Of a DNA stretch of 64,000 bases, positions 23,824-37,926 are shown piece by piece. Within the stretch, counting starts at the first letter, position 1; every line of letters begins with the position of its first letter. The position numbers were made by a program, and so were the translations under genes. This DNA comes from Apium graveolens (lineage: Eukaryota; Streptophyta; Magnoliopsida; Apiales; Apiaceae), in the NCBI RefSeq assembly GCF_009905375.1, contig NW_027417535.1, positions 1 to 64,000 of the forward strand, read 5' to 3'. The notes beneath the pieces are model-generated. The model was not told the origin of the DNA, made no database searches, and saw only the letters and a program-made list of their open reading frames with translations.

Positions 23824-26800
23824 TGTAACACCCCCAAATCCGGGGTCGGGGATCCGGGTTGTCACGAGTTCCATTTCCCTTAATAACACTCAATCTAAAT
23901 AATTAATCAACTACTCTGTACTGTGACCCCACAATAAACACACACACCACACGTTATAGTCTCAGAGATGAACATCCAAAAATAATCACAAGTCAGTTTA
24001 TTCCATAATTATCTGCCAATACACCTTAAAAGGTTTTCTGAATAAATTTACATATCTTTGCCATTATTACAATTCATAAATATACATAATCTGATACATC
24101 AAAAGTTGAAAGCCTAGCCTATTGGTAGTTCCTACCTCAGCTATAGCGACATCAACGCCTATAGGAAACTGCGGAACGTTTCCTATCTGCTCACGAATTG
24201 GGAGCTTGGTCCTGTTCATCTTGCCTATCTGATGTTGTGTGATGAAAGAAGAAAGCAAGGGTGAGCAGCAAGCCCACCAAAATAATATTTATAATAACTT
24301 ACAATATATGAGCATTCTCATAGTACTCAAGAAAGTCTTGGTTAAGAAGAAATGAACCAAGTTGATATCTTAATGCGATGAAGTCGCAAAATATTCAGTA
24401 TATATATATATATATATATACTTTTCAAAATATTGGAAGTCCTCTTCCATGCATAATACACACAGAGTTCCAGTGTATAACTGTATAAAAATACCGTTGC
24501 AAGGTGATCTCATATATCTAACCTTGTCTCAACGTTTTTCTGAAAATCTTTGTCATGCATAAGATAATCATTTACTAGATATAAGTTTAAAAGATGAAGT
24601 TATAAGATACTCCAATATACTTATATCTTTTCCAAATACTACTTGAACTACCACCGTTCAAGTTATAATTAGTTCAAAAGTTCATCACATAGATGAGACT
24701 ACAAGATAATACTTGAATAGATTCAACCTTTAAAATATCATCAAAATAAAATGAAGTTATGAGATACTTCATTTGATGCAAACATCATTTTGAAAACTTG
24801 ACCCTGCCAACACTCAACAATCGCCCAACCGTAGCCTTTCTATCAAAGTGCTCTGGGTAGTGTTGCAGAAATATCCAATTGGATGATGAACTCATTACGG
24901 GAGTTTGCCACGCCAGGAAGACCACTTACGATGATCAGTCGTAGTAGTGCAACCCTACCATTTTCTACATGTAGAGGAGAACCTGTCGGATTTACTTGTC
25001 AACCGAACACTGAACTCCTAAGGAATGGACCGTCTTAGCGAAACTTCCAGGCCATTTGGGCCAATATAATAAGGTTGGGCCGGCGCCACTCGACCACTTA
25101 CGCCACTCCTAGTTCAGATGAAATCCATGACTCTGAAACATAAAGCTCGTCCCCCCTTTCCCCAAGTAGAAACTTGTTGATACGGCTCCACCAAGAAGTC
25201 GTATCTAGTTGGAAAGGAAAACTCACCGATATTTCCCAGGCGATGCCTGTTAATGGATTAACTTGTTCCAAGATTTTTACTTCCCGAGTGTTGGGTAAGT
25301 AATCAAAATTCTTTTAAAAAGACAGCAACCTGGTTGCGAATTTAAAACACACCACAGAGCCGGATCCCTCAGGTTTTGAGCGAGTATTTAAATCCCCTTC
25401 GAAAGGAGGATCTTAAATATAAAAATGAGTTTTAGGATCCGCTCTAACTTTTAAAAATCATTTTGAAGACTCGCAAAACATTTTTAAGAATGTTTGGAGT
25501 GATGCTGATTTAACAAAATAAATCAGTCCCAATATTAGAAAATATCTGAATATTATTATTTAAATAATATTCCCATAAAGAATAATCTTTATAAAAATAA
25601 TTGAAGTAGATGTTGTAAAACTTATACTTGAAATGAGTATTAATTAACCAAAGATATAATTATACGAAAGTACTATCTTTATTTGAATCATCAAAGATAA
25701 GTTTGATTATCGACACCTTATTCTTTAATAAAGTAAATAATATATCTCAGCAAATAATCGGAGTCATAGATCCTCAAATGAATATTCAATAAATAAAATA
25801 AGCTGAGTCACAAGCCCTCGAATGAATATTCGAAATAATATTCAATAAATAAATAAGCTGAGTCATAAGCCCTCGAATGAATATTCGAAATAATATTCAA
25901 TAAATAAATAAGCTGAGTCATAAGCCCTCGAATGAATATTCGAAATAATATTCAATTAATAAAATATAAAGTTATCGAATAAACCTTATCCGATTAATAG
26001 TTTTAAAAACTATTCATATATATATATATACATATGTATATATATATATACTCGGGAGCATCGACTCCCGGTTTTAGAAAAAGTTCACCTTTGGGTCCCC
26101 TATACTAAGGGTATATGCAAATTACCGCTATTCTCTAGCATAGGTATTATCAACTTAACCAACAGATATATATGGCAAGAATACGAAACAGGCATGCATA
26201 TGTACCATATCACATGCTACAATATACCGCAAGAATTTGCTAATATAACCATCATGCATCTATTACAAGATAATGCATATACAAGTGTATACATCACAAC
26301 AACAGTATAACAGGTAGAAAACTTGCCTGAGCGACTGGGGGTTACGAATGGCTCAGGACGAGTCTGCTAACCTATAAACAACAAGTAAGTTGGAATTAAA
26401 CCAAAGTCACTTGTAAATCTATACATTAACCAACTTAGACTCTAACGCTCGCTTTGCGCTTACTGATTCTCTTGAGTCACTCGAGTACCCTCGGCTCCAC
26501 CATTTTTAATAATTTAACTGTTACGAGTCTTACCAACTGCCTATTACACCTTACATAAATGTTTCATACTTCAATTAGTCCTTTAAGGTCTTTAACCTAT
26601 GTTTCAAAGTAAGGCGAGGGGTAAGGGTTCGTTCGCGAAACGTCGTTACTTAAAACGGCCGTTTCTCCTAAACCGTACATCGGAATCAAATGAACTACAT
26701 ATCAAAACGAAGCTCGCAACATGAACTATCTAAACATGGCAATGGTCAAAACCTAGCAGTGAGTTCAAGGGTTCTGATATTAAGAACAAAAACAGTCTAC

Positions 26801-28103
26801 GGTAAATCGGGCATTACGACGGCTATGTTTACGCGATTTCCCAAATTTAAACCATTCCAAAACAACCACCAATCAATCCCAATTCACAACCCAATCAAAA
26901 CTCCATCCATCGTACATCATAACAGCCCCAACAACTCCACATTAACAATTTATACTTATTCCCCGTATGAGCTAAAAGCTTTACTTAGGTTCCTTAACTA
27001 ATTATCAAGATTTACAACCCCAAAAATACCACAAAACCAACTAATCTCTACAAACTCAACCAAACTTTAAACAATCAAGAATCATGATTCACATATACTA
27101 TATCAATCATATTCATTCCTAATTACTCAAAAATAAAGCTAGGGTTTGGAGTTTATACCTTCCTTGGAGAGTGGAGAATTAAGAGAATGGCTTGGAATCA
27201 CCCTTAAAGTCTTTATCCAAGCTTAAACTAAACAAAACTTCAAGAACAAAAATTTTAGTTCTTGAAAAACACTATTCACCATCTTCTTTCATGATTTATA
27301 GAAAAAGATTGGCTTGGAATTAGAAGCTTAAACTTATAGGAAGTATGTAACTATCCATGGGGAAGCTTAGATAAATACCTTGCTAAATAGTAAGTGGTGG
27401 AGCTTGGATCTTCATTTTGCTAAGAAAGAAGCCGAGAGCTTCATGAAGAAATGGAGGGTTTTGTGTTTTGTTTGGTAAAAATGTAATGTTTGGCTTGGTT
27501 GGTTGATTATTGATTTGTTTTGTTTTTGGTTAATTACCTTAATAACCTTGTCTTTGTGTGGTTATCATTCAACCACACTTCCTTCCCTCCTATATCATGC
27601 TTACATCACATTGCTATGTCATCATCCCTTTCTTGCCCTCTTCTCATTGGTTGGATGACATCATCCCCTCTAATTTCTTTGATTAGCTTCTAATTGTTTG
27701 CCTAATGACCGCTGATCTGTTATACGGTTCGCTTAACTTTCGTTCTCGTTTCTCGTTTGAGGGATCATACCCGGGATCTTATTACTTAGGTTCCCTTAAC
27801 CTTTCTCAATATATTATATTCCTTTTATGATCCTCTCTTATAATCCTTTAATTTAAATCTTTTTTATCCTGTTACCTTATACTCAATTCTTTCCGTATCT
27901 AGTGGATTTCCGGGAAAAATCAAAGTGTTCGGAATTGGATTCTGACGATTTTTGCATACACTTATATGTCATATAGAATACTAATAAAATCTCAGAATAT
28001 CCATAACAGAATCCCTACATAGTGGGGCATGAAAAGTTTTCTCATTCAGCAAAAACACTATTCATAAGGGTTTCAAAAATTTCCAAAAATTGGGGTTATT
28101 ACA
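23824..28103 (-). repeat. 3' LTR of G2
   Basis: 4280 bp, TGTAACACCC...GTTATTACA on the plus strand. Three units of the ~55 bp CTGAGTCATAAGCCCTCG repeat lie near 25804-25965. Confidence 0.93.
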
Positions 28104-28122
28104 GTCTCCCCTCCTTAAAAGG
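28104..28122 (-). other. Polypurine tract of G2
   Basis: Minus strand AAGGAGGGGAGAC next to the LTR, same as in G1. Confidence 0.8.
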
Positions 28123-31100
28123 ATTTCGTCCCGGAATCAGATAGAAAATGAATAGGGATACTCTCTTAGCATTGCACTTTCTAACTCTCGAGTAAATTTT
28201 CCCACATTGTGGTTTTAACAACAAACTCTGATTAGTTTGATAACTCTTCTCCTAAGCATTTGTCCATTTTTGATCTATAACCCTTCCTGGTTGCTCCATG
28301 TAGGCTACGTCTGGTTGCATGTCTTTTCGCTCATATGCCCCTATTTGTCTGGCATCCGAATTATACTTCCTTAACATTGATACGTGGAACACGTTATGAC
28401 TTGCTACATGTTCGGGGGTAGGGCTAGCTCATATGCTAACTTCCCAAAACGTCTTAATACATCCAAGGGTCCAACAATTGGTGGACTTAGCTTTCCTTTA
28501 TTTCCGAATCTCATTAACCCCTTCCAAGGGAATACCTATAACAACACTAGGTCCCCTACTTCCCATTCCTTGTCCTTTCGTGTCAAATCAACATACTTCT
28601 TATGTCCATCTTGGGCTACTACCAGCTGTCCTCTGATTAAATCTATTAAATCCTTGGTCCTTTGGACCACTGCTGGTCCGAGTATCTTGTGCTCTACAAC
28701 TTCATCCTAACATAAGGGAGATCGACATTGTCTTCCCTCAAGGATCTCATAAGGCGATATATTGATAATGACATATGATCTATTGTCGTAAGAAACTCAA
28801 TCCGTGTTAAGTGATCATTCCAATTTATTTCATGTCTATTGCACAGACTCTCATTATAACTTCTAGCATTATAGCTTTTGCTTCTCAATACCCATTTTTT
28901 TCCAGTTCGTAATCGCTACTACCTTCCGTTCCTAATATTATACTGGTTATACTTTTGCTCGTTAGAGTTCTATAACCTTTTAATAACCACGTCAACCTTA
29001 GTATCACGAATGTGCTTCCATTCTGACTACCACCATAATTTTACTACTCCTTTCTCAGCTGTTTCTATTTCCCAAAGTTTGATCAATCATATAGAAGTAA
29101 AAGAATTCATTGAGAGATCACTATGATCATGAACACTTGTTATATCGCATAGTTAGTACAGAAGGTGGCCAGCCTTTAGTACTTGACAAGCAATTAAACA
29201 ATAGCTGATATCCTACTCGGCTTCGATCACACAGATAGATAGTCATTCGGCAATACTTCCCCTTCTAGAAGGGTTGTTCTTCTCAGTTTATATGAAATGA
29301 AAAGAAGAGAAAAGAACGAACTGAAGAGAATTGTATATATGAAAAAAAAATATACTGCCACAAAATATCTGGCTTGGAACCTACCTCTGAATTATAGAGG
29401 TTTGTCATAGGAGAACAAAACATATGTGTATATATATCAACATCAAGTATTATAACATCGTATTTCACATGCCTAAATATTTGCTATTGCGTCCATCATT
29501 CTATGGACCCAGGCTCTTCCTCGAGCTTATACACAATCACCTTTGAAACTCCCTCGATATCGAAAATCGAATCTGGGATCTCATTCTAGACATCATCGTT
29601 ACTAGAATTCTATGCTTGCACCGCAACCTTCCTCGTATAATAATACGACTCTCTATTGATAAGAAAGAATAAATATTCAATAGGTAGATACTCTACTTAA
29701 TTAGTCTATCAATGATAACTTATACACCACCACGACCCGATTAGTGGTACTCAATCTCAACATTCATTCCAATACAACTCTCATGGTTGTAATCGACTCA
29801 TTACTCGCAGAATCATTGCTGCATTACTATGGTCCACCACTGACCTACTGTCGTAATTCACTTTCCATGAAATCATAATATCTAACCCTACGGAGTCCAT
29901 ATATGTCGTATCTAATTCTTCTAAGGAAGTAACATGATCACCGTTCATGATTCATGAAGAACACTCCTGAACTTGACGTACTTACATGACATGAAGCAGA
30001 TAAAATTGTAGAAGAGTTTCAGTCTAAGCAACGATAGCAGGTGAATACCATTCTTAATCGTATGCCTTAAATAGAAGACTTAACTCAAGTTCGTTTAGTC
30101 CTTTTTGAAATATGGTCCTGGATTATTCTCAAGATAGTACCTTCTGAGATAGATAGCCCGCTCATGGCGATTACACGAATTAAACCTTTACCAACTACTA
30201 TTACGGTTGGGTATTACACAGTCATCAGAAGGAGTGTCAATCTTCCAAACCATAATACAATCTGCATAGCTTTAACCATCATCACCGTATTCCCTTGGCA
30301 CAAGCGCCTATAATTATCCTCTTACCTTTAAAGTGTCGGCCACCTCTTTGGCCTTTCCTGATAGTAAAATTTCCTTACAGTCAATGTCATTTTAACCACC
30401 TCCAAATAAATTTTCTACCTCATTTCAATCACTGCTTATGTGAAGATGTTTTCCCTAAAATCTGGTGAGTAAAAAAATATCACCATTTTTCCATAAGTTA
30501 TTGCCTCAGTCTTTAGAGGTTAATCACTGTCATGACTGACTCTCAATCATACTTAGAACATCTTTTATCTTAAGTCCTAATTGCCCTGAACAATTTCGAC
30601 CATTACTGGTTCGATCCATACTTTCTCGTGGTTTAACACGTGCCTCACTTGGCATCATTATAATTATGTCATATTTCCTTTATCAACATTTTTATTCTTG
30701 AGAATTTCGAATATTTCCTTTCTCCTTGTAAAACCTCTAAGGTTATCCTTCAATCGTTCCTCCTGTATTCCATATATACAGGGCATACCAAAATACCATT
30801 TACTAATACTAGAACCATTGTCTATATACTTCTGAAAAAAATTTCTCCATTGATTCTTAAAGGTTGTTATTACCTTAATCCTTTCCAATTCATACTGTCA
30901 AAACTCATACTATCCCTATTAAGGGTGAAATGCTAGCCTTTATGCATTCCCCTAGGATTCGTTTTAAGTTACCGATATTCTATCCTTAATTCCACCTTTA
31001 AAAGGTACATGCATCCTTCCATGGATAAATCAAGTCATATATCCCTGATAAGGGTGTCTTATTCAATTATTCCCACCTTGATAGTACATGTCTAATTTCA

Positions 31101-32404
31101 CAATAACATCTGTATTTAAACTGAGGTCAACCCATATGGCCTTCAAAAGATAACAACGGTTATCCGCTTTTCTTGCCTAATTTGGTAACGATAACAAGGA
31201 TGTTCTGGAAGATATTGGTGGTGTTCAACGTGAACTTCTTCTTAATAATTCCTTATTTACTTTTGTTGTTTATCTCAACAGTTACCTCAATGTTGGGATA
31301 TCTTTCATACCTGGCGTCTCCCTTTCTGGGTATAAAGCCACCGGTCTTACACTTCACATTCTTGAAGGTCACTTCCTTCATCCAATTTTCCTAATTTCTT
31401 ACTTCCTTGTCTCCTCAGTCTATCCGCGTCTCATTATTTATCCTTCAATTTATCTCAAGGTTTCCTCAAATCCTCCCAACTTACAGGGGGTAAACTATAT
31501 GTATCTCTTATGCCTTCAACCATCAATTTTAACTCATGGTGAATCACCCTCATCCTGACGATTACATACTTTTCTATTTCTATTGCTACGAGTCTTTAGG
31601 GTTTCCTCATACCCAACTCCCTTATCATTCCTCAAACTCTATTGCCGTTATATTCCTTTCCACTTAAATTTCTTTTTATTTTCCTTTCTCTTATCATTAT
31701 TTCATGAACCAACACAACATAAGCATTGATTTCAAACATCCCGTCATTCTGGATTCGTGCCCTTAGAACGAATCTTGACAACTTTTACAACTTCGATTCA
31801 CAATTCATCATACTCGCCTGCCTTTGTTCTGGCTCTAAAGCTTTTACACTATCTCCATAACCTTGGGAAGTACTTTCCTGAAAACAATTGACTGAACTTA
31901 AATCAGTTTATTATAATCTCTTGCTCCGTGCCTTCCTTGGCCTTTCACCAGCAGGTGGTCTCTCTCTTAGGAGGGTAAGTGACAAAAACACTCTTTTGTG
32001 ATTTGTCAATCATTTAGAATCTCAAATGATTCCTATATTTCCTTTAGCCAGGCTCTTGCCTCGACTGGGTCAGCTGGTTCCTTAGAACTCAGAGAGCTTA
32101 GCGACTTAAAGGTCCTGAAAGAATTTCTCACCGCATTGTTTCCTCAGGGTGGTGGTTGGGGATAATAGTCTAAGTTCTGTCTAGACATGTCCATAAATTG
32201 CTGTATAGGAGTACCGTCTCGGGTCTCCTTTCCTTATTCGACTTTCTGTTTCCATAGTATGAAATGTTTCATCCTTCTCCCATACTTGGGGTTATTTTAT
32301 ACATTTTAAATCCTCATTTTCCACTTCATTATGTTATGGGTTCATTCTATTTTGATGGCGACCTCCCTGACTATCACGTTCAGGTTTTGCCCTAAATCTT
32401 ATTC
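28104..32404 (-). pseudogene. Decayed gypsy gag-pol of G2
   Basis: Low-identity remnants in the order expected for the minus strand: integrase C-terminus and tail (28104-28880, aligning with 2817-3560 of G1), RNase H-like text near 30300-30430, RT-like near 30640-30890, protease-region-like near 31000-31400, and gag (31860-32400, aligning with about 6960-7550 of G1). Full of stops and indels. About 28900-30300 shows nothing I can assign. Confidence 0.65.
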
Positions 32405-33240
32405 CTCAAACTATGGCTCTCATCTAAGTTCTCATCCTTAAGCTCTTGAACTTTTGGAACCCAATTTCTGTAGGAACACCTCACTATCCCCTTATCATCT
32501 TTCTCGGTATAGATCTCTTCTCCAGTCATTGACTCTCTGCCTTCATTCATCACTTTTTCTGGCACAATATGTTCTTTTCCAAAAATTCGGTCTGTATTGC
32601 AATCTCAAACAGCTTTTCGGTACCGGCTCCGGTTACCTTCACTTCTATTTCCATTTTCTCAAAATCTCTTATAAACTCTCCCAAAGACATTATTATCTTG
32701 AGTCTCTCCTTTTTACTAAGGGCATCAGCCACCACATTGGCTTTTGCTGAATGATAAAGAATCTCCCAATCATAATTCTTGATTAGCTCTAACCACCTCA
32801 TTTGGCGCATGTTGAGCTCTTTCTGCGTGAAAATGTACTAGAGCACTTATGGCTTGTGTAAATCTCGCACTTTTCACCATACAAGTAGTGCCTCCAATCT
32901 TTAGGGCAAAACTATTGCCACGAGCCCAAGCTCATGGGTGGGGATATCGAATTTTATATTCCCTTAATTGTCTTGACGCGTACGCGATTACCTTGCTGTG
33001 CTGTATAAGAAGCACCCTAATTCCTTATGCGAAGCGTCACTACACTTCACAAAATCTCATTTTCCATCCGGCAACGCCAACATAGGGAACGTCACCAACC
33101 TTTGCTTCGGTTCTTAAAAGTTGTTCTCGCATTTCTCTGTCCATTCGAACTTCTCAGTCTTACGAGTAAGCCGCGTTAAAGGGGCTACTACCTTTACAAA
33201 CTTGAACGAACCTCCGGTAGTGATCGACCAATCCTACCTC
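32405..33240 (-). pseudogene. Extra, better-preserved RNase H/integrase-linker segment in G2
   Basis: Aligns collinearly with about 4090-4930 of G1 (a readable stretch at 32550-32810 includes [10 protein letters not shown]) and is visibly less decayed than the rest. It lies upstream of gag on the element's strand, where no pol sequence belongs. Probably captured by recombination or template switching. Confidence 0.7.
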
Positions 33241-33660
33241 TGGTAGTTTCCCTAACCATGGTTATCAATTCCTCAATGGTCCTTTATTCATTCTTGTCAG
33301 GATCCTCCATGGGATCTTCCTCAGCAACTGTCCCTTCTAGGACAACATCCTCAACCGTTACATCCTCAATATCAACATCATCCGGTCCTGCGTTAGGACG
33401 CTCTATCGGATCCATAATCTGATCTCCAATAAGTAATAAAACATCATCGCGTTGTTGCTCCTCAACCTCAGGGTTCGGTGTCCCGCTACCATATACGATA
33501 ACGAACTACGCTTCTATCGCTACATTTATATGGGTTCCCATAAGGGTTTTAACTGTCGGTACTACGTTAGGTAGCCCGACTATGAACTTGGCAAGAGTTC
33601 TTATTATCTTAGTGAACTTATTATCTTTACGTCACATCACCTCTGAGGTTTATAACGCTT
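33241..33660 (-). pseudogene. Leader ORF remnants of G2
   Basis: Acidic reading (AEEDPMEDPDKNE) near 33300 and a counterpart of the 44-codon leader ORF of G1 (NKFTKIIRTLAKF) at about 33526-33650. Both are broken. Confidence 0.5.
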
Positions 33661-33673
33661 AGCTCTGATACCA
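33661..33673 (-). other. Primer binding site of G2 (tRNA-iMet)
   Basis: Minus strand TGGTATCAGAGCT, four bases from the LTR end; identical to G1. Confidence 0.9.
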
Positions 33674-33677
33674 CTTC

Positions 33678-36600
33678 TGTAACACCCCCAAATCTGGGGT
33701 CAGGGATCCGGGTTGTCACGAGTTCCATTTCCCTTAATAACACCCAATCTTAATAATTAATCAACTACTCTGTACTGTGACCCCACAATAAACACACACA
33801 CCACACGTTATAGTCTCAGAGATGAACATCCAAAAATAATCACAAGTCAGTTTATTCCACAATTATCTGCCAATACACCTTAAAAGGTTTTCTGAATAAA
33901 TTTACATTTCTTTGCCATTATTACAATTCATAAATATACATAATCTGATACATCAAAAGTTGAAAGCCTAGCCTGTTGGTAGTTCCTACCTCAGCTACAG
34001 CGACATCAACGCCTATAGGAAACTGTGGAACGTTTCCTATCCGCTCGCGAATTGGGAGCTTGGTCCTGTTCATCTTGCCTATCTGATGTTGTGTGATGAA
34101 AGAAGAAAGCAAGGGTAAGCAGCAAGCCCACCTAAATAATATTTATAATAACTTACAATATATGAGCATTCTCATAGTACTCAAGAAAGTCTTGGTTAAG
34201 AAGAAATGAACCAAGTTGATATCTTAATGCGATGAAGTCGCAAAATATTCAGTATATATATATATATACTTTTCAAAATATTGGAAGTCCTCTTTCATGC
34301 ATAATACACACAGAGTTCCAGTGTATAACTGTATAAAAATACCGTTACAAGGTGATCTCATATATCTAACCTTGTCTCAACGTTTTTCTGAAAATCTTTG
34401 TCATGCATAAGATAATCATTTACTAGATATAAGTTTAAAAGATGAAGTTACAAGATACTCCAATATACTTATATCTTTTCCAAATACTACTTGAACTACC
34501 ACCGTTCAAGTTATAATTAGTTCAAAAGTTCATCACATAGATGAGACTACAAGATAATACTTGAATAGATTCAACCATTAAAATATCATTAAAATAAAAT
34601 AAAGTTATGAGATACTTCATTTGATGCAAACATCATTTTGAAAACTTGACCCTGCCAACACTCAACAATCGCCCAACCGTAGCCTTTCTATCGAAGTGCT
34701 CTGGGTAGTGTTGCAGAAATATCCAATTGGATGATGAACTCATTACGGGAGTTTTCCGCGCCAGGAAGACCACTTACGATGATCAGTCGTAGTAGTGCAA
34801 CCCCACCATTTTCTACATGTAGAGGAGAACCTGTCGGATTTACTTGTCAACCGAACACTGAACTCCTAAGGAATGGACCGCCTTAGCGGAACTTCCAGGC
34901 CATTTGGGCCAATATAATAAGGCTGGGCCGGTGCCACTCGACCACTTACGCCACTCCTAGTTCAGATGAAATCCATGACTCTGAAACGTAAAGCTCGTCC
35001 CCCCTTTCCCCAAGTAGAAACTTGTTGATACGGCTCCACCAATAAGTCATATCTAGTTGGAAAGGAAAACTCACCGATATTTCCCAGGCGATGCCTGTTA
35101 ATGGATTAACTTGTTCCAAGATTTTTACTTCCCGAGTGTTGGGTAAGTAATCAAAATTCTTTTAACAAGACAGCAACCTGGTTGCGAATTTAAAACACAC
35201 CACAGGGCCGGATCCCTCAGGTTTTGAGCGAGTATTTAAATCCCCTTCGAAAGGAGGATCTTAAATATAAAAATGAGTTTTGGGATCCGCTCTAACTTTT
35301 AAAAATCATTTTGAAGACTCGCAAAACATTTTTAAGAATGTTTGGAGTGATGCTGATTTAACAAAATAAATCAGTCCCAATATTAGAAAATATCTGAATA
35401 TTATTATTTAAATAATATTCCCATAAAGAATAATCTTTATAAAAATAATTGAAGTAGATGTTGTAAAACTTATACTTGAAATGAGTATTAATTAACCAAA
35501 GATATACTTATACGAAAGTACTATCTTTATTTGAATCATCAAAGATAAGTTTGATTATCGACACCTTATTCTTTAATAAAGTAAAGAATATATCTCAGCA
35601 AATAATCGGAGTCATAGATCCTCAAATGAATATTCAAATAATATTTAATAAATAAAATAAGCTGAGTCATAAGCCCTCGAATGAATATTCGAAATAATAT
35701 TCAATAAATAAATAAGCTGAGTCATAAGCCCTCGAATGAATATTCAAAATAATATTCAATTAATAAAATATAAAGTTATCGAATAAACTTTATTCGATTA
35801 ATAGTTTTAAAAACTATTCATATATATATATACATATATATATATATACTCGGGAGCATCGACTCCCGATTTTAGAAAAAGTTCACCTTTGGGTCCCCTA
35901 TACTAAGGGTATATGCAAATTACCGCTATTCTCTAGCATATGTATTATCAACTTAACCAACAGATATATATGGCAAGAATACGAAACAGGCATGCATATG
36001 TACCATATCACATGCTACAATATACCGCAAGAATTTGCTAATATAACCATCATGCATCTATTACAAGATAATGCATATACAAGTATATGCATCACAACAA
36101 CAGTATAACGGGTAGAAAACTTGCCTGAGCGACTGGGGGTTACGAATGGCTCGGGATGAGTCTGGTAACCTATAAACAACAAGTAAGTTGGAATTAAACC
36201 AAAGTCACTTGTAAATCTATACATTAACCAACTTAGACTCTAACGCTCGCTTTGCGCTTACTGATTCTCTTAAGTCACTCGAGTACCCTCGGCTCCACCA
36301 TTTTTAATAATTTAACCGTTACGAGTTTTAAGGCGATTCCTTCGCGAGTGTCTTACCAACTGCCAATTACACCTTACATAAATGTTTCATACTTCAATTA
36401 GTCCTTTAAGGTCTTTAACCTATGTTTCAAAGTAAGGCGAGGGGTAAGAGTTCGTTCGCGAAATGTCGTTACTTAAAACGGCCGTTTCTCCTAAACCGTA
36501 CATCGAAATCAAACGAACTACATATCAAAACGAAGCTTGTAACATGAACTATCTAAACATGGAAATGGTCAAAACCTAGCAGTGAGTTCAAGGGTTCTGA

Positions 36601-37926
36601 TGTTAAGAACAAAAACAGTCTACGGTAAATCGGGCATTACAATGGCTATGTTTACGCGATTTCCCAAATTTAAACCATTCCAAAACAACCAACAATCAAT
36701 CCCAATTCACAACCCAATCAAAACTCCATCCATCCTACATCATAACAGCCCCAACAACTCCACATTAACAATTTATACTTATTCCCCGTATGAACTAAAA
36801 GCTTTACTTAGGTTCCTTAACTAATTATCAAGATTTACAACCCCAAAAATACCACAAAACCAACTAATCTCTACAAACTCAACCAAACTTTAAACAATCA
36901 AGCATCATGCTTCACATATACTATATCAATCATATTCATTCCTAATTACTCAAAACTAAAGCTAGGGTTTGGAGTTTATACCTTCCTTGGAGAGTGGAGA
37001 ATCAAGAGAATGGCTTGGAATCACCCTTAAAGTCTTTATCCAAGCTTAAACTAAACAAAACTTCAAGAACAAAAATTTTAGTTCTTGAAAAACACTATTC
37101 ACCATCTTCTTTCATGATTTATAGAAAAAGATTGGCTTGGAATTAGAATCTTAAACTTATAGGAAGTATGTAACTATCCATGGGGAAGCTTAGATAAGTA
37201 CCTTGCTAAATAGTAAGTGGTGGAGATTGGATCTTCATTTTGCTAAGAAAGAAGACGAGAGCTTCATGAAGAAATGGAGGGTTTTGTGTTTTGTTTGGTG
37301 AAAATGTAATGTTTGGTTTGGTTGGTTGATTATTGATTTGTTTTGTTTTTGGTTAATTACCTTAATAACCTTGTCTTTGTGTGGTTATCATTCAACCACA
37401 CTTCCTTCCCTCCTATGTCATGCTTACACCACATTGCTATGTCATCATCCCTTTCTTGCCCTCTTCTTATTGGTTGGATGACATCATCCCCTATAATTTC
37501 TTTGATTAGCTTCTAATTGTTTGCCTAATGACCGATGATCTGTTATACGGTTCGCTTAACTTTCGTTCTCGTTTCTCGTTTGAGGGATCATACCCGGGAT
37601 CTTATTACTTAGGTTCCCTTAACCTTTCTCAATATATTATATTCCTTTTATGATCCTCTCTTATAATTCTTTAATTTAAATCCTTTTTATCCTGTTACCT
37701 TATACTCAATTCTTTCCGTATCTAGTGAATTTCCGGGAAAAATCAAAGTGTTCGGAATTGGATTCTGACGATCTTTACATACACTTATATGTCATATAGA
37801 ATACTAATAAAATCTCAAAATATCCATAACAGAATCCCTACATAGTGGGGCATGAAAAGTTTTCTCATTCAGTAAAAACACTATTCATAAGGGTTTCAAA
37901 AATTTCCAAAAATTGGGGTTATTACA
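33678..37926 (-). repeat. 5' LTR of G2
   Basis: 4249 bp, same ends as the 3' LTR. It has two rather than three units of the ~55 bp repeat (near 35660-35765). Confidence 0.93.

Larger units (their letters stand above)
23824..37926 (-). mobile_element. Ty3/gypsy element G2, full-length but non-coding, TSD TTTGA
   Basis: 14,103 bp with LTRs at 23824-28103 and 33678-37926, polypurine tract and primer site. The 5-base target duplication TTTGA is perfect (23819-23823 and 37927-37931), so these are true insertion ends. LTR termini match G1. In the first ~300 bases I count about eight differences between the LTRs. The interior has no long ORF. It fits a large retrotransposon derivative mobilised by proteins from a relative. 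Confidence 0.93.

Noticed and set aside
31173..31394. Hydrophobic 73-codon plus-strand ORF resembling a membrane protein
   Set aside because: Antisense to the decayed G2 protease region; the hydrophobicity comes from T-rich antisense sequence.
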